From Vibrio ishigakensis (GTDB taxonomy: Bacteria > Pseudomonadota > Gammaproteobacteria > Enterobacterales > Vibrionaceae), in the NCBI RefSeq assembly GCF_024347675.1, contig NZ_AP024882.1:1302001-1366000 (forward strand): a DNA stretch of 64,000 nucleotides, given 5' to 3'. This document shows positions 7,956 to 17,906 of the stretch, in pieces (the stretch's first letter is position 1; the number at the start of each line of letters is the position of its first letter). The notes under the pieces are model-generated. The model saw only the letters and a program-made list of their open reading frames with translations. It did not search any database and was not told where the DNA came from. Made by a program: the position numbers and the translations under genes.

Positions 7956-9467
7956 TTACTTGAACTCAGTCTCTGGGTCTACTGGAATGAAGTCTGTGAT
8001 ACGAGCACGTGGGTCGTCATCAAGCCATTCCTGAGTCGGAGAGTAGGTACGGAACAAGATGTTGAAGCCTTTGCCTTCGCGTGTCTGTACCCAGTTGTTT
8101 TCCCAACCTTTTGGCGCTTCTGCTGAGAAATAGATGGTTGTTGTACCATCTTTGTTTACTCGCAGTCCTTTTTGTAGGCCGTCTACGCCAGCTTTACGTT
8201 GCTCTGTTTCTAGCATTGAGCGTGTCTGGTTGTCATAAATCATGAATGACCAGAACTTCTCAGCAATCTTCATGGATGGAATGATTACCTTATAGGTCTT
8301 ATTACCATCTAGTGAGTCACCATTGATATCACGAGCGCCAACTAGGTAGTCGGAACCACGACCCGCGGTTGTCGTCTTCATTGCAGGTGTAATACCCGTT
8401 GCCATGAAGTGGAAGATAGCGCGGTTCTCTTCGTGAATAACGCCGTTCTCATTCTTAAATTCGTGGCCATCGACCAGCGGAGTGAAGTAGTTGCGATCAT
8501 CCCAGCGAGGACGCGTCTTGTTAGGGTCATGATACGCAGAGCGGATATCCGCAGTCGCAATCTTAGCCGCTTCTTCAAGGATGCGTTGCATACGCTCATC
8601 TGGGTTAAACTCTTTGCCTTTCTCAATGCCGATTGCTTGAGCCATAGATAGCCATTCTGGGTCAAATACCTCGGTTGGCTCGTACTGGATCAAGGTATTG
8701 ATCTCATCATAGAACTCATGGTTCATTGCGTGAACAGTGTTGTATTTCACGTCTGTCATGTTGATGAAGTTGGTATTTGGCTTCTCACCGTATGGGTGTA
8801 GCGTAATGGTATCTTTTAGAGCCTGAACATCTTTATCTAGGTTCTCTGGAGTTGTGATTACACGAGCAAGTAACCAGTGCTGATAACCCTTGGTCTCAAT
8901 GTGAATGTAACCCTCAGGTAGCTCGCCTTTGTAGCTAGTGTGGTAGATAAAGTACTTACCGCCTGTACCCTGATCTTCTGGGTTGGTCACGCCGATGTTG
9001 CCAACAAATTTGAACGCAGCATCATCTAGTAAGCCTAGAAGAGGTGTGCCAATGTTTAGCACTACAGGGCCATTTTTAACGTCAATCTCACCGGTAACAT
9101 AAGGGGTGGTGGTGTTTGCCGTTAGCCAAATAGAGTGTGCGTTAAGCAGATTGTCAGAAATACCGATAGTGCGGTTTGGCTCAATGCCGATCCTTTCATG
9201 TCCGGTTAGTAGACCTTGAATCGACGCAACTGGAATACCTGATTTGAACACACGAAAAGCGGTTGCTACATCAGCAAAGTCTTCAGCTTTTTGAATAGTT
9301 TCTTGGGTAGGAACACCGTCTTTATATTCTAGGTCACCAACATAAATAGACTCTACGCTATCTGGGGTGATGATTGATTGCGGTACGTCGGCTTCATAGA
9401 CTTTTGCGAGCACTGACGTTGAAAGTAATGTAGCGGTAATTGCGGTAGCAATAGTGTGCAGTTTCAT
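7956..9467 (-). CDS. DUF1254/DUF1214-domain exported protein
   Basis: A 503-residue protein with a Sec signal (MKLHTIATAITATLLSTSVLA). The N-terminal half matches the DUF1254 pattern (early YVGDLEYKDG, then NTTTPYVTGEIDVKNGPVVLNI). The C-terminal half matches DUF1214 (YKVIIPSMKIAEKFWSFMIYDNQTRSML, then GWENNWVQTREGKGFNILFRTYSPTQEWL). The family is widespread in proteobacteria and has no established reaction. It is a single gene convergent with the phospholipase D-like gene. Confidence 0.85.
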   Translation of the reverse strand: MKLHTIATAITATLLSTSVLAKVYEADVPQSIITPDSVESIYVGDLEYKDGVPTQETIQKAEDFADVATAFRVFKSGIPVASIQGLLTGHERIGIEPNRTIGISDNLLNAHSIWLTANTTTPYVTGEIDVKNGPVVLNIGTPLLGLLDDAAFKFVGNIGVTNPEDQGTGGKYFIYHTSYKGELPEGYIHIETKGYQHWLLARVITTPENLDKDVQALKDTITLHPYGEKPNTNFINMTDVKYNTVHAMNHEFYDEINTLIQYEPTEVFDPEWLSMAQAIGIEKGKEFNPDERMQRILEEAAKIATADIRSAYHDPNKTRPRWDDRNYFTPLVDGHEFKNENGVIHEENRAIFHFMATGITPAMKTTTAGRGSDYLVGARDINGDSLDGNKTYKVIIPSMKIAEKFWSFMIYDNQTRSMLETEQRKAGVDGLQKGLRVNKDGTTTIYFSAEAPKGWENNWVQTREGKGFNILFRTYSPTQEWLDDDPRARITDFIPVDPETEFK

Positions 9468-10001
9468 GTGGTTGACCTTTTAAGCTTCAATTTCATTAAT
9501 TCGCCTGCTGTTATGGTCCGTTCCAAGTTTTAGAACACTTCCAAGAATCAAAGGCGATGAGTGATAGAGTCCAATCACTTCAAGAAGGCATTGGTTGTTC
9601 AAATCCGTGAACCGCCCGCTAACTCGAACATCTGAGTATTTCGGTTACGAGTGTTTTGAACAGTCAAGCTAGTGAATGTCAGTAGCTCAACTGTTCGAGA
9701 GAGAATACCCATTGAAGAAATAGAAATGAAACGACTTATATTCATACTAGATTATGCGTAAATAGAATAATTGTGGGTGGTGGATTCTTTAGGAGTAGGG
9801 GGCACGTTCTGTCTTAGGCTCAGTGCAGAGTTAGTCTTTGGATAATCTGCTTTGATTAAGTTGGGTGAGCTTATTTCTTACCATGCTCGGAGCTCAAACT
9901 ACACTTTCTACAGTCATCAAAAATGCCTATTTCGGAACTCGTTGAATGTTTCTGATTGTTTAAATGACGAAGTTAAAACAAAAATTATAAGGGGAGCATG
10001 T
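9468..10001. other. 534-bp intergenic region
   Basis: This gap separates the divergent DUF1254 gene from the LysE-family gene. The frame upstream of the LysE ATG stays open back to 9852, but that stretch has no ribosome site and no family match, so I do not treat it as coding. A short inverted repeat, GAACAGT (9658-9664) and ACTGTTC (9690-9696), is the only structure I see. Confidence 0.5.
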
Positions 10002-10616
10002 ATGGACATGACAATCTGGCTGGCTTATGTGGCAACAGTCTTAGTATTAATAAGTACCCCAGGTCCCAGTCAGATCCTTATGCTTTCAAATAGTATGGGG
10101 AATGGTTTTAGTCGTTCACTCTATACTGCCGCCGGTGACCTGACGGCGAATTTTATCCAGATGATTATAGCCTCGGTAGGCCTTGTCAGCGTTATAGCCA
10201 ACTCGCAAGAGTTTTTTACTGTCGTGAAATGGGGCGGTGTAGCCTATCTTGTCTACTTGGGACTTAGTCGGATATTCAGTCGCGGCAAAAGTGCACTTGG
10301 CAAAGGGGCGCAGAAGTCTAAAACATCTCTTTATTGGCAAGGCTTTATTACCTCCGCTGCTAACCCAAAAGCCGTAATCTTTTTTGCGGCACTGTTTCCA
10401 CAGTTCATCAATACAGAGGGAAACTTGTTACTCCAATTTGGCGTATTGAGTAGCACCTACCTACTCATGGATGGGTTGTTTTTGTGTTGCTATGGAAAGT
10501 TTGCGGTATGGATAAGCCAAAAGGCCGTTCCCAGCATGCGAAATAGTTTAGATAAGGTTTCAGGGAGTTGCTTGATACTGGCGGCATTCCTTTTAGGGCT
10601 AAAAGAGGTGAAGTAA
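10002..10616 (+). CDS. LysE/RhtB-family amino-acid exporter
   Basis: The ATG at 10002 was chosen over an upstream in-frame start because AGGGGAG sits five bases before it and the family N-terminus begins here (MTIWLAYVATVLVLISTPGPSQ). The 204-residue product has the family length, about six hydrophobic segments and the STPGPS signature of the first helix. RhtB/LysE proteins export amino acids or related metabolites by proton exchange. The substrate is not predictable, and no regulator lies next to it. Confidence 0.88.
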   Translation: MDMTIWLAYVATVLVLISTPGPSQILMLSNSMGNGFSRSLYTAAGDLTANFIQMIIASVGLVSVIANSQEFFTVVKWGGVAYLVYLGLSRIFSRGKSALGKGAQKSKTSLYWQGFITSAANPKAVIFFAALFPQFINTEGNLLLQFGVLSSTYLLMDGLFLCCYGKFAVWISQKAVPSMRNSLDKVSGSCLILAAFLLGLKEVK

Positions 10617-10723
10617 ATGAAAGACCTCGAAGGGCGTTAGCGTGTTCTATCATTTGTTCACAGCCTTGAACTCCGCTTAATTGATAACGATTTAGCGTCA
10701 ACCTGTATTGAGTCTTACTTTAT

Positions 10724-12007
10724 ATGAAACCTTCTTTTATTGCCCTCCTCTTAGGCCTTCTAACGCTAAGTCTGGTTTACAATTACTTTGATGAACGTGT
10801 CATAGAGGTGCCTGTTGTGGTTCCTGTAGCGGAAGGTGGAGCCCCAAATATTCAGCTAGGTACACGTCCATATTTCTTGATTGATGATATGGATGAGGGC
10901 GTTCTCAAGACGGCGCTCGAGCAGTGTGCTGATGGTCCATTTTATCGTACTGACTTTTCCATTGGCCACCGTGGCGCGCCACTTCAGTATCCAGAGCATA
11001 CACGAGAGTCCTATATTGCCGCCGCAAGAATGGGGGCGGGGATGCTTGAGTGCGATGTCACCTTTACAGCCGATAAAGAGTTGGTTTGTCGTCACTCGCA
11101 ATGTGACTTGCATACAACCACCAATATCCTAGCTACAGAATTGGCGAGTAAATGCTCTGTGCCTTTCATGCCCGCTGATTTAGAAAAAGGAACGCGAGCA
11201 CAAGCCAAGTGCTGTACCAATGACATTACCTTGGCGGAGTTTAAAACTCTGCAAGGCAAGATGGATGGAGCCAATTGGCAAGCAAAGAATGTTGAAGATT
11301 TTATGGGTGGAACGCCGAATTGGCGAACTGATCTAAATGCCTCAAACGGCACTTTGATGACTCACGCGGAGAGCATCGCTTTGTTTCAAAAACTTGGCAC
11401 AAAAATGATCCCAGAGCTGAAGTCGCCGCAAGTATCTATGCCATACAAAGGATTTACCCAGCAAGACTATACCAAAAAGTTGATTGATGAATATGTTGAG
11501 GCTGGTGTGGTTCCTGGCGATGTGTGGCCGCAATCATTTAATTTGGCTGATGTTGAATACTGGATTGAGCATCATCCAGATTTTGGAGAGCAGGCGGTCT
11601 ATTTAGAGGGACGATATAGCGACCCAAACTTCAAATACGATCAGCCAGAAACTTGGAACCCATCAATGGAGCAATTGGCAGACAGCGGCATTAAGGTTGT
11701 CGCTCCGCCACTGTGGATGCTAGTGACTTTAGATAAAGCCAATAATATCGTTCCCTCGATCTACACAAAAATGGCTAAAGCAGCAGGCTTAGAACTGATT
11801 GCGTGGACACTAGAGCGCTCAGGGCCTTTAAAGGACGGCGGCGGTTGGTATTACCGAACCATCACTGAGGTTATCAATAATGAGGGTGATCAAGTAGAGT
11901 TATTACATGTACTGGCTGAAGATGTAGGTGTGATAGGCGTGTTTTCTGATTGGCCTGCCACAACAAGTTACTATGCCAGTTGTATGAGGATGCCTGCGAG
12001 TTTGTAA
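10724..12007 (+). CDS. glycerophosphodiester phosphodiesterase-family protein, membrane-anchored or exported
   Basis: A 427-residue protein with an N-terminal hydrophobic segment (residues 4-20). A GDPD domain starts at [13 protein letters not shown] (His82, Arg83, Glu91), and further catalytic and metal residues follow in LECDVTF (Glu109, Asp111) and [11 protein letters not shown] (His124). The family cleaves glycerophosphodiesters to glycerol 3-phosphate and an alcohol. Many cysteines (CRHSQC, AKCCTND) suggest disulfides and a periplasmic location. An imperfect 11-bp inverted repeat (12063-12073, 12095-12105) follows the gene but has no T tract. Confidence 0.85.
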   Translation: MKPSFIALLLGLLTLSLVYNYFDERVIEVPVVVPVAEGGAPNIQLGTRPYFLIDDMDEGVLKTALEQCADGPFYRTDFSIGHRGAPLQYPEHTRESYIAAARMGAGMLECDVTFTADKELVCRHSQCDLHTTTNILATELASKCSVPFMPADLEKGTRAQAKCCTNDITLAEFKTLQGKMDGANWQAKNVEDFMGGTPNWRTDLNASNGTLMTHAESIALFQKLGTKMIPELKSPQVSMPYKGFTQQDYTKKLIDEYVEAGVVPGDVWPQSFNLADVEYWIEHHPDFGEQAVYLEGRYSDPNFKYDQPETWNPSMEQLADSGIKVVAPPLWMLVTLDKANNIVPSIYTKMAKAAGLELIAWTLERSGPLKDGGGWYYRTITEVINNEGDQVELLHVLAEDVGVIGVFSDWPATTSYYASCMRMPASL

Positions 12008-12132
12008 GTGATAAATCCTAAAAGCAGGCTGCAGTGACTTTTAAAAACAACTTCAAATCTGAGAGTAACCAAGGTTTCCTTAATCGTGAAAACTCTTGGC
12101 TACTCGGAGAGCTAATAGATTTGAAATTCAGC

Positions 12133-12636
12133 TTATTTGACAATGCTCGCGTTCAATTCGGCTAGTTTTAGTGCATCACCTATGCGAATCACTTTAAGCT
12201 CTTGCTTCACCATAACATCGAAGTTTTCGTTGGTTTTGGACTTAGCTTTCCAGTTCACAACGTAAGAAACAGTCCAGCCTGACTTTTGGTTACCTTGAAC
12301 GTCCATACTGGTGATGCTGTGGCTATTCCAAATGATGTTGTCAGTTACACCTTGATACCAAGCGAGAAAGTCCTCAATCGATGTGATAGGTGTGGTATCT
12401 GGATATTGCATCTTAACTGGCAGTGCAATGCGATTAACGAAGTAACCAGATTCACGTTGATGGTCAAATGCAGCAAACCACTGATAAACAAAACTTTTCA
12501 CATCATTTTCACTCATTTCATAGCGAGCTTTTGCATCGTATGTTTCACTCAGAGTGGTTAGATCATTGTTTGCATGTACTGCGGTAGCCATAAAAAATAA
12601 GCTGAGAATAAGAGCGCGAATTTGTTTTTTCATCAT
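12133..12636 (-). CDS. exported NTF2/SnoaL-like small protein
   Basis: The frame can start at 12654 or at the double Met at 12636/12633. The second choice gives a clean Sec signal (MKKQIRALILSLFFMATAVHA), so I prefer it. The mature part of about 145 residues has the cone-shaped NTF2-like pattern: helix VKSFVYQWFAAFDHQRESGYF, then IEDFLAWYQGVTDNI and long strands around WTVSYVVNWKAKSK. Such proteins bind or isomerise small molecules. No partner gene is evident. Confidence 0.65.
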   Translation of the reverse strand: MMKKQIRALILSLFFMATAVHANNDLTTLSETYDAKARYEMSENDVKSFVYQWFAAFDHQRESGYFVNRIALPVKMQYPDTTPITSIEDFLAWYQGVTDNIIWNSHSITSMDVQGNQKSGWTVSYVVNWKAKSKTNENFDVMVKQELKVIRIGDALKLAELNASIVK

Positions 12637-12841
12637 GATGACCAACCCTATCATTTAGCAGAGAAATATTGAGCAAAGCTATCCATGTAAATTAGATAGC
12701 TTGCAATGCTTCGTTGTGCATATTGTCGGTGAGGACAGCGATAACCTATAGCCTAATGTTGGTTACTCTATAGATAACCAAAGGTTAATGATCTCAGTAG
12801 AGTGGGTAAGAGTTTTTATGCTACCCCAAATCAATAAAGAA

Positions 12842-13888
12842 CTATTCGCCCACATAGCCATCCCAGCCTTTTTTATTCACGAAGTCTACGAGTTTCTCAG
12901 GGCGGTAACTTGAATCGGCTAGGTAACGCGCTTTGACGCTAGGATGAATCAGTAAGGTTTTACCATTTGCGGAGAGGTTTCTGGCTTTGGCTTTCTTGGC
13001 ACGATAGATATGGTTTCTCGATTCGTGAAGTTCAGCTAGTTCGGTGGCAGAATCGGCTTGCTTGAGTTGCCTTATAAGATGAGCATCTAAAATTAAGCCA
13101 TGTGCTTGAGCCTCTTTCATCATCCAAGAGAGTGGAGTATTTGAGGCCATCAATTTTCTACCTTTATCGGGAGCATAGGAACCGCCAACGTCACAGTGAA
13201 CGCCACTAAACCAAACCTGTTTGAGGTCCGTTCCTGAACGGGGTTTCCAAATGGTTGGTTCGAAATCCACACGCTTTTCGTCTATTGCTAGTGCATGTCG
13301 AGCGATAGTGACGTTAGAGCCCATCTTGGTGTCGTAAAACTCATCTTTCCTATCGAAAAATCCTAAGAAACTAAAAGGGATGCCCAACGCGCCCACCGTA
13401 TCCCAGACACCAACAAAATGAACTCGATTGCTGGCATGGCTGTACTTTTGTTTAAAAGCGAGGGCGCTTTCTCCTTTGGGGGCATCGGCAATCTCTTCGC
13501 TCTTATACATGTTCCAAGCTTGCTCAATACGGTTGGCATCTTTGCGGTTTAAGATGCCACAATTATTGATAAGTCCACACAGTGCTCGAACCGTGTAGGC
13601 CCCACGACTAAACCCGAATAAGTAGATATTGTCGTCTTTATTGTAGTTTTGAACTAGGTATCGATATCCATCTTTAATGTTTTTGTGCAGGCCAGCGCCA
13701 GTGATGCCAGCAGACATATTGTCATGATAGGAACCAATTCCCCAGTCATAGAAAACATGTTGTGTTATCTCATCTTTCTCGGGTGTGATGGCTCGTGCAA
13801 GCCTAAGTACATTGGTAGGAGTGTCTTTTTTTATGTCTTTTTCGGGGCGATTCCAGGTGCCATCTGCGCAAATAATGATGTTGGCCAT
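12842..13888 (-). CDS. DUF2235 alpha/beta-hydrolase-like protein
   Basis: A 348-residue protein with the DUF2235 signature: an N-terminal strand plus ADGTWNRP, YDWGIGSYHDN, and the nucleophile elbow GFSRGAYTVR with Ser94. VHFVGVWDTVGALGIP and FSGVHCDVGGSYA follow with probable acid and His residues. DUF2235 domains occur in stand-alone hydrolases and in type VI secretion phospholipase effectors. No T6SS gene is nearby, so the role here is open. There is no signal peptide, so it is cytoplasmic unless secreted by another route. Confidence 0.83.
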   Translation of the reverse strand: MANIIICADGTWNRPEKDIKKDTPTNVLRLARAITPEKDEITQHVFYDWGIGSYHDNMSAGITGAGLHKNIKDGYRYLVQNYNKDDNIYLFGFSRGAYTVRALCGLINNCGILNRKDANRIEQAWNMYKSEEIADAPKGESALAFKQKYSHASNRVHFVGVWDTVGALGIPFSFLGFFDRKDEFYDTKMGSNVTIARHALAIDEKRVDFEPTIWKPRSGTDLKQVWFSGVHCDVGGSYAPDKGRKLMASNTPLSWMMKEAQAHGLILDAHLIRQLKQADSATELAELHESRNHIYRAKKAKARNLSANGKTLLIHPSVKARYLADSSYRPEKLVDFVNKKGWDGYVGE

Positions 13889-14014
13889 AGATCAGTTCCT
13901 TACCGTGGTAGGGCGTACTTTCATCGGACCGCAAAATCGATACAACCGCCGAAGGGTTTGATGCGCAGAGTTTAGTAAAGGATATAGGTGGCGACAAACT
14001 GAGTACTAATATAG

Positions 14015-15736
14015 CTAGAACTGAGTGCCAATGGAAAAGTGAACACGAAACTCATCTTTTGCTGGCTCATCAAGGGCATAGGCTAGGTCAAGTTTGATAG
14101 GTACATACTTAGACTTCCATACTAGGCTTACTCCAGTGCCACGCTTGGCATCGAACTCTTTATCGAAGGCGTCACCAACATCGAAAAATGCACCCAGCCA
14201 AAAGGGCTCCAAGATTCTATATTGGTACTCGAATCCGGCTGTAAATAGGTAGCGTCCGCCGGTCAATTCACCTGCTTCATTTTTTGGAGATATTGCTTCG
14301 TAGCCGTATCCTCGAACACTGCCATCTCCACCTGCAAAGAAACGCAACGATGACGGCACTTCGCTCAGAGAGTCCGTGATATTCATGCCTATGTTCGAGC
14401 GAAAGTGGAATTTTTGCGAATCTGTAATTGACCATGAAAAGGCAGTATTGCCACGTAACCTTAATATCTGCGCATCAGAGAACAGTTGGGTATCAGAGTA
14501 TTCCAAAGAGTAAAAGTGCTTCTGTTCAATATCATGCCAATGCTCGCTTTGTTCCAGCATAGAGAACGCAATTCCGGGCATTAGAAGCTTAGAGTGATCC
14601 TCGTCCGAGGCTTGCTGATACTTTTCATTAAGGTAGCGCAGATAAACAGTCGTTTGCCATTCTTCACCAAGTTTCCAGTGGCGTTCAAAAGTAAGGTTAT
14701 TCGCCAGACTTTGGGTGTCGCGATAGTCTACATGCGTTGTTTCAAACTGAACCCCATAGTATTCGTCCAACACGTTTTCTGTAGGGATGGTGTATCCCAA
14801 TGACAGCGCTTGTTCTGGTTTGGAGAGCTTTACTTTGGCATCAAAGCTATGCCCGTGGCTGTTGTACCAAGGTTGGCTCCAATTAAGTGAAGCTCGCAGG
14901 CCAATATCCGTGGCATATCCGCCGCCGACCTCTACGATCTTCTTTGCTTTAGGCTCAACTATCACCTCAATTGGCACTTCAAGATCGGAATTAGCCTGAT
15001 CTTGTCTAGGGGTAATAACAACACCCTTGAACCAGTTGGTTTCAAGTAGCTTGGAATGAAATTCACCAAGTTGTTTACTATCAAGATAACTTCCTTTTTT
15101 GAAAGTCTCGAGAGAGTGCATGCGCTTTTCATCAATAGGGCTATTAACAAAGCTGACTTCGCCAAACTTGTATCTTGGACCACTATCAAAATGGATTATC
15201 ACATTGGCACTGTTGTCACTCGGCGCGACCTCAAGACGGCTTTTTGTAATCTTGGCATCTAGATAACCTCTTTGATTAGACAGGTTGTGTAGTCGACTTT
15301 TGAAGTCTTCATAGGCTTGGTGATCCAGTCCTTCGCCTTCCGCTAGTGAGCGCTGTTTGATTAGCTTATTAAACTCAGGATCTGTTGTGGCCGACCCACT
15401 GATCACTATGTCTGTGTGAGCGATTGTGACACGTTCGCCTTTAGTGATTTCTAAGGTGAGTTTACTGGTGCTTTTGGCGGTGATTTTAGAGGCGGAATGA
15501 TAGTAACCAAAAGGCATCATGGCTGAGTTTATTAGAGTCTGAACTTGGTTGGATTTAATGTCTCTAACTGCAACGTTTTCCAATGGGGCAAGGTGAGCTT
15601 GAAGGTTTTGTTCAAGTTTTTTGGGGACGCCAACAATCACAAACTCTGCACTTAAGACAGAGCTTGATAGGAGCATAAGCAAACCAGAAAGCAGCTTAAC
15701 GATAATTGTTTTGGAAATGTGGGCGCACGCATTCAT
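14015..15736 (-). CDS. TamA-like outer-membrane assembly protein (BamA/Omp85 family)
   Basis: A 573-residue protein with a Sec signal (to about residue 29), three POTRA-like domains to about residue 265, and a C-terminal 16-strand Omp85 barrel ending in Phe. The diagnostic FFAGGDGSVRGYGYE lies in the barrel and matches the VRGY/F substrate-gate motif of TamA and BamA. Length fits TamA. TamA normally works with TamB, encoded directly downstream in most gammaproteobacteria. Here no tamB follows on either side, so this may be a paralogue or a relocated copy. Confidence 0.85.
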   Translation of the reverse strand: MNACAHISKTIIVKLLSGLLMLLSSSVLSAEFVIVGVPKKLEQNLQAHLAPLENVAVRDIKSNQVQTLINSAMMPFGYYHSASKITAKSTSKLTLEITKGERVTIAHTDIVISGSATTDPEFNKLIKQRSLAEGEGLDHQAYEDFKSRLHNLSNQRGYLDAKITKSRLEVAPSDNSANVIIHFDSGPRYKFGEVSFVNSPIDEKRMHSLETFKKGSYLDSKQLGEFHSKLLETNWFKGVVITPRQDQANSDLEVPIEVIVEPKAKKIVEVGGGYATDIGLRASLNWSQPWYNSHGHSFDAKVKLSKPEQALSLGYTIPTENVLDEYYGVQFETTHVDYRDTQSLANNLTFERHWKLGEEWQTTVYLRYLNEKYQQASDEDHSKLLMPGIAFSMLEQSEHWHDIEQKHFYSLEYSDTQLFSDAQILRLRGNTAFSWSITDSQKFHFRSNIGMNITDSLSEVPSSLRFFAGGDGSVRGYGYEAISPKNEAGELTGGRYLFTAGFEYQYRILEPFWLGAFFDVGDAFDKEFDAKRGTGVSLVWKSKYVPIKLDLAYALDEPAKDEFRVHFSIGTQF

Positions 15737-15879
15737 GCGCTTAACTTAACTTAAGGCATGAAATTTAATTAATCGCTTTTGTCGGATCATTCCCATCATA
15801 AGTAAATCTATGGATAGATTTCGTCAGGTCATATGGAGTATGAAAATAATTTTGAAGGATTTGATCCATCATAAGCGAG

Positions 15880-16036
15880 TATGGAATCCTTATGTTCGGG
15901 TTTAATCTACGCCTGAGCCTAAAAGCTGTTTTAAGTTTTTGTAACCTGGTGGATTTACTTGTAAATCCCTTAGTCTCATTTCTTAATTTTGTTGGACGTT
16001 TGAGACAGCCCCGAAAGTGAACCGGGGCTTTTTTTT
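15880..16036 (+). ncRNA. candidate small RNA with plus-strand terminator
   Basis: A hairpin, AGCCCCG (16007-16013) with CGGGGCT (16023-16029), is followed by eight T on the plus strand, but the flanking genes are both on the minus strand. Another hairpin lies upstream (GGATTTAC 15951-15958, GTAAATCC 15961-15968). No protein-coding frame is convincing. A stretch GGAATC (15883-15888) with TCTAC 17 bases further is weakly like a sigma-E promoter. I infer an intergenic small RNA transcribed rightwards. The 5' end is a guess. Confidence 0.4.
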
Positions 16037-17612
16037 AAGCGTTGGAAAGTTGAAGTGTATGGGTGACGCCGGCGTCGGCTACAAATTCAATATCATGGCT
16101 TATCAAAATAAACGCGCCTCGGTAGCTTTTGAGTACAGAAGCCAACAACAGTTTTGAGTCTAAATCTAAGTGGTTGTCAGGCTCATCTAGTAGCAACAGA
16201 GACTGCTCTGGTTGGTGGCTAACTATCAGGACAGCCAGTTTCATCTTTTCTCCGCCACTTAACTCGTTGGCCTTTCGATACACTGACTCTCTCCTAAATC
16301 CAATACCTGCTAACAAGGTTCTGGCATCTTCTTGTCGCATCCCAGTACATAGCACAATGAGGTTTTGCAGTAGAGTTTTATTAGGTATCAATAGACTGAA
16401 GTGTTGATCCAGATAATAAACCGAGGTGTTAAGTCTTACCTCTCCCGAGCGCAACTTTTGTTTTCCTAACAGTACGTTTAACAGCGTTGATTTGCCACTT
16501 CCATTTTGGCCGCTAAGATGGAGCTTGCTTTTGCTATCTAAGGTTAGGTTGATTGGTTCGGTGGTACCGAAAGGCAATCGCCCCTCACTTATCTGAATCA
16601 GGCATTTATTTACCTGAGTAATACTGTCTAAATGTAACTTTTGAGCCTTTAATTCCTCATGTCTTGTCGCAAGATTTTGTTTTTCTTGGGAGAGTAGGTC
16701 ACGGCGGCTGTTTTCATTCTTAACTCGGGTCGCAGCTGAAGATTCCGCACCACTACGCATAGCATTTAGTAGGATCTTTGGTTGTCCGCCGCGGGCTCTG
16801 ATTTTATTGCCTTGGGATTGTCGTTGCTGTGCTTTTTCCCTGTTTCTTTGGGCTTGTCTTTCGAGTTGGGCTTGTTGATTGGTAATGTTTTTTAGCTGTT
16901 TTTCGACTGCGACCGTTTGCAGAGATTTTTGCTTTGTAAAGAAGTCAAAGTTTCCTCCATATTGAGTCAGCCCCAGGCTAGAGAGTTCCCAAATTTGCTC
17001 CATCTGCCTCAGTAGTTCTCTGTCGTGGCTGATCAACAAGACTTTGCCTTCGAAGTGGTTAATCTTTTCCTTCAGCCAAGCTTTACCCTTGGTATCTAGA
17101 TGGTTCGAAGGCTCGTCTAGTAGAAGGATGTCGGGATTTTTATTAAACAAGACCCAAAGCTGCAGTCTTGAGAGCTCGCCACCGCTCAGATATTTACACT
17201 GAAGGTCCAAGTCCTTTGGTAAGCCTTGGCGGTTAAGCTCTTCATGTAGCCTAGCTTCAATATCCCAATCATCTCCAATGATATCGAACCATTTAGGGTC
17301 GTATTCACCAGATTCAATCATGCTGATTGCTTCTAGAGTCTCGTTCACTTTTAGAAACTCAGCGATACTGAGCTCACCCTCTATGAGTTCGGATTGCAAC
17401 TGCTTATAACTTGCAATTGTGGCGTCGGTTGTGACACTGCCTATCGTAGGTGTTAGGTCTCCAATTAGAATTGATCCTAAAATTGATTTTCCGGTTCCGT
17501 TGCGACCGACAAGGCCGGTTTTACGCGCATGCAGAGAGCACGAGATTCTCTCAAATAAGGTTTCACCGTTTGCGAAGTGATAGCTGATATTGTGTGCGTG
17601 AAGTGCAGGCAT
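16035..17612 (-). CDS. ABC-F family ATPase
   Basis: A 525-residue soluble protein with two ABC domains and no membrane segments. Domain 1 has Walker A GRNGTGKS (residues 36-43), signature LSGGE and Walker B ILLLDEPSNHLD. Domain 2 has GQNGSGKST, ELSGGEKMK and LLLDEPDNHLD. The linker is long and Arg/Gln-rich (QAQRNREKAQQRQSQ), the arm that ABC-F proteins insert into the ribosome. They act in translation or ribosome-targeting antibiotic protection. A very good ribosome site (AGGAGG) precedes the ATG, and a perfect 16-bp palindrome lies 45 bp upstream. Confidence 0.9.
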   Translation of the reverse strand: MPALHAHNISYHFANGETLFERISCSLHARKTGLVGRNGTGKSILGSILIGDLTPTIGSVTTDATIASYKQLQSELIEGELSIAEFLKVNETLEAISMIESGEYDPKWFDIIGDDWDIEARLHEELNRQGLPKDLDLQCKYLSGGELSRLQLWVLFNKNPDILLLDEPSNHLDTKGKAWLKEKINHFEGKVLLISHDRELLRQMEQIWELSSLGLTQYGGNFDFFTKQKSLQTVAVEKQLKNITNQQAQLERQAQRNREKAQQRQSQGNKIRARGGQPKILLNAMRSGAESSAATRVKNENSRRDLLSQEKQNLATRHEELKAQKLHLDSITQVNKCLIQISEGRLPFGTTEPINLTLDSKSKLHLSGQNGSGKSTLLNVLLGKQKLRSGEVRLNTSVYYLDQHFSLLIPNKTLLQNLIVLCTGMRQEDARTLLAGIGFRRESVYRKANELSGGEKMKLAVLIVSHQPEQSLLLLDEPDNHLDLDSKLLLASVLKSYRGAFILISHDIEFVADAGVTHTLQLSNA

Positions 17613-17656
17613 AGTTACCTCCTGTTATTCAGGGGCAGCTAGGCATAGCTAGATAG

Positions 17657-17672
17657 CGGACACATGTGTCCG
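17657..17672. promoter_or_regulatory. 16-bp perfect palindrome upstream of ABC-F gene
   Basis: CGGACACATGTGTCCG at 17657-17672 is a perfect palindrome in the 294-bp gap between the divergent ABC-F and GreA/B-like genes. It is 45 bp before the ABC-F ATG. It could be a dimeric repressor operator or a short leader hairpin. No matching regulator gene is adjacent. I see no other strong element in this gap. Confidence 0.5.
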
Positions 17673-17906
17673 AAATTCTTGTAAATAAGTTGTATAAGGT
17701 CGAGAAGCTACGCCTACTAACCCTGTGTATCAAATAAAATGTGAGAGTTTGATAACAGGCATTAGTTGTTCATCGTGGCGCAGTCTCCTTGGGGAATGTT
17801 GGCGCTAGAATAATCAGTTGCTGAGTGCTTTTCAAGCATCTTTGGTAAATTCGCATCCAGAGCTAGAGTTAGTTAACATAATGTTTTTCCATCGCTTATC
17901 ACTCGC

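Noticed and set aside
9852..10001. N-terminal extension of the LysE-family protein
   Set aside because: The ATG at 10002 has a strong ribosome site and begins the family N-terminus.
10617..10660. GGGCGTTAG sequence resembling part of an integron attC/VCR site
   Set aside because: Only a short fragment matches; no paired core sites, stem or cassette array is seen.
10465..10701. Minus-strand ORF of 78 codons overlapping the LysE gene end
   Set aside because: Most of it is the antisense of the conserved LysE-family gene, and the intergenic part has no ribosome site.
12759..12781. TTGGTTA/TAACCAA inverted repeat between two minus-strand genes
   Set aside because: It lacks a T run and any second copy, so neither terminator nor operator can be supported.
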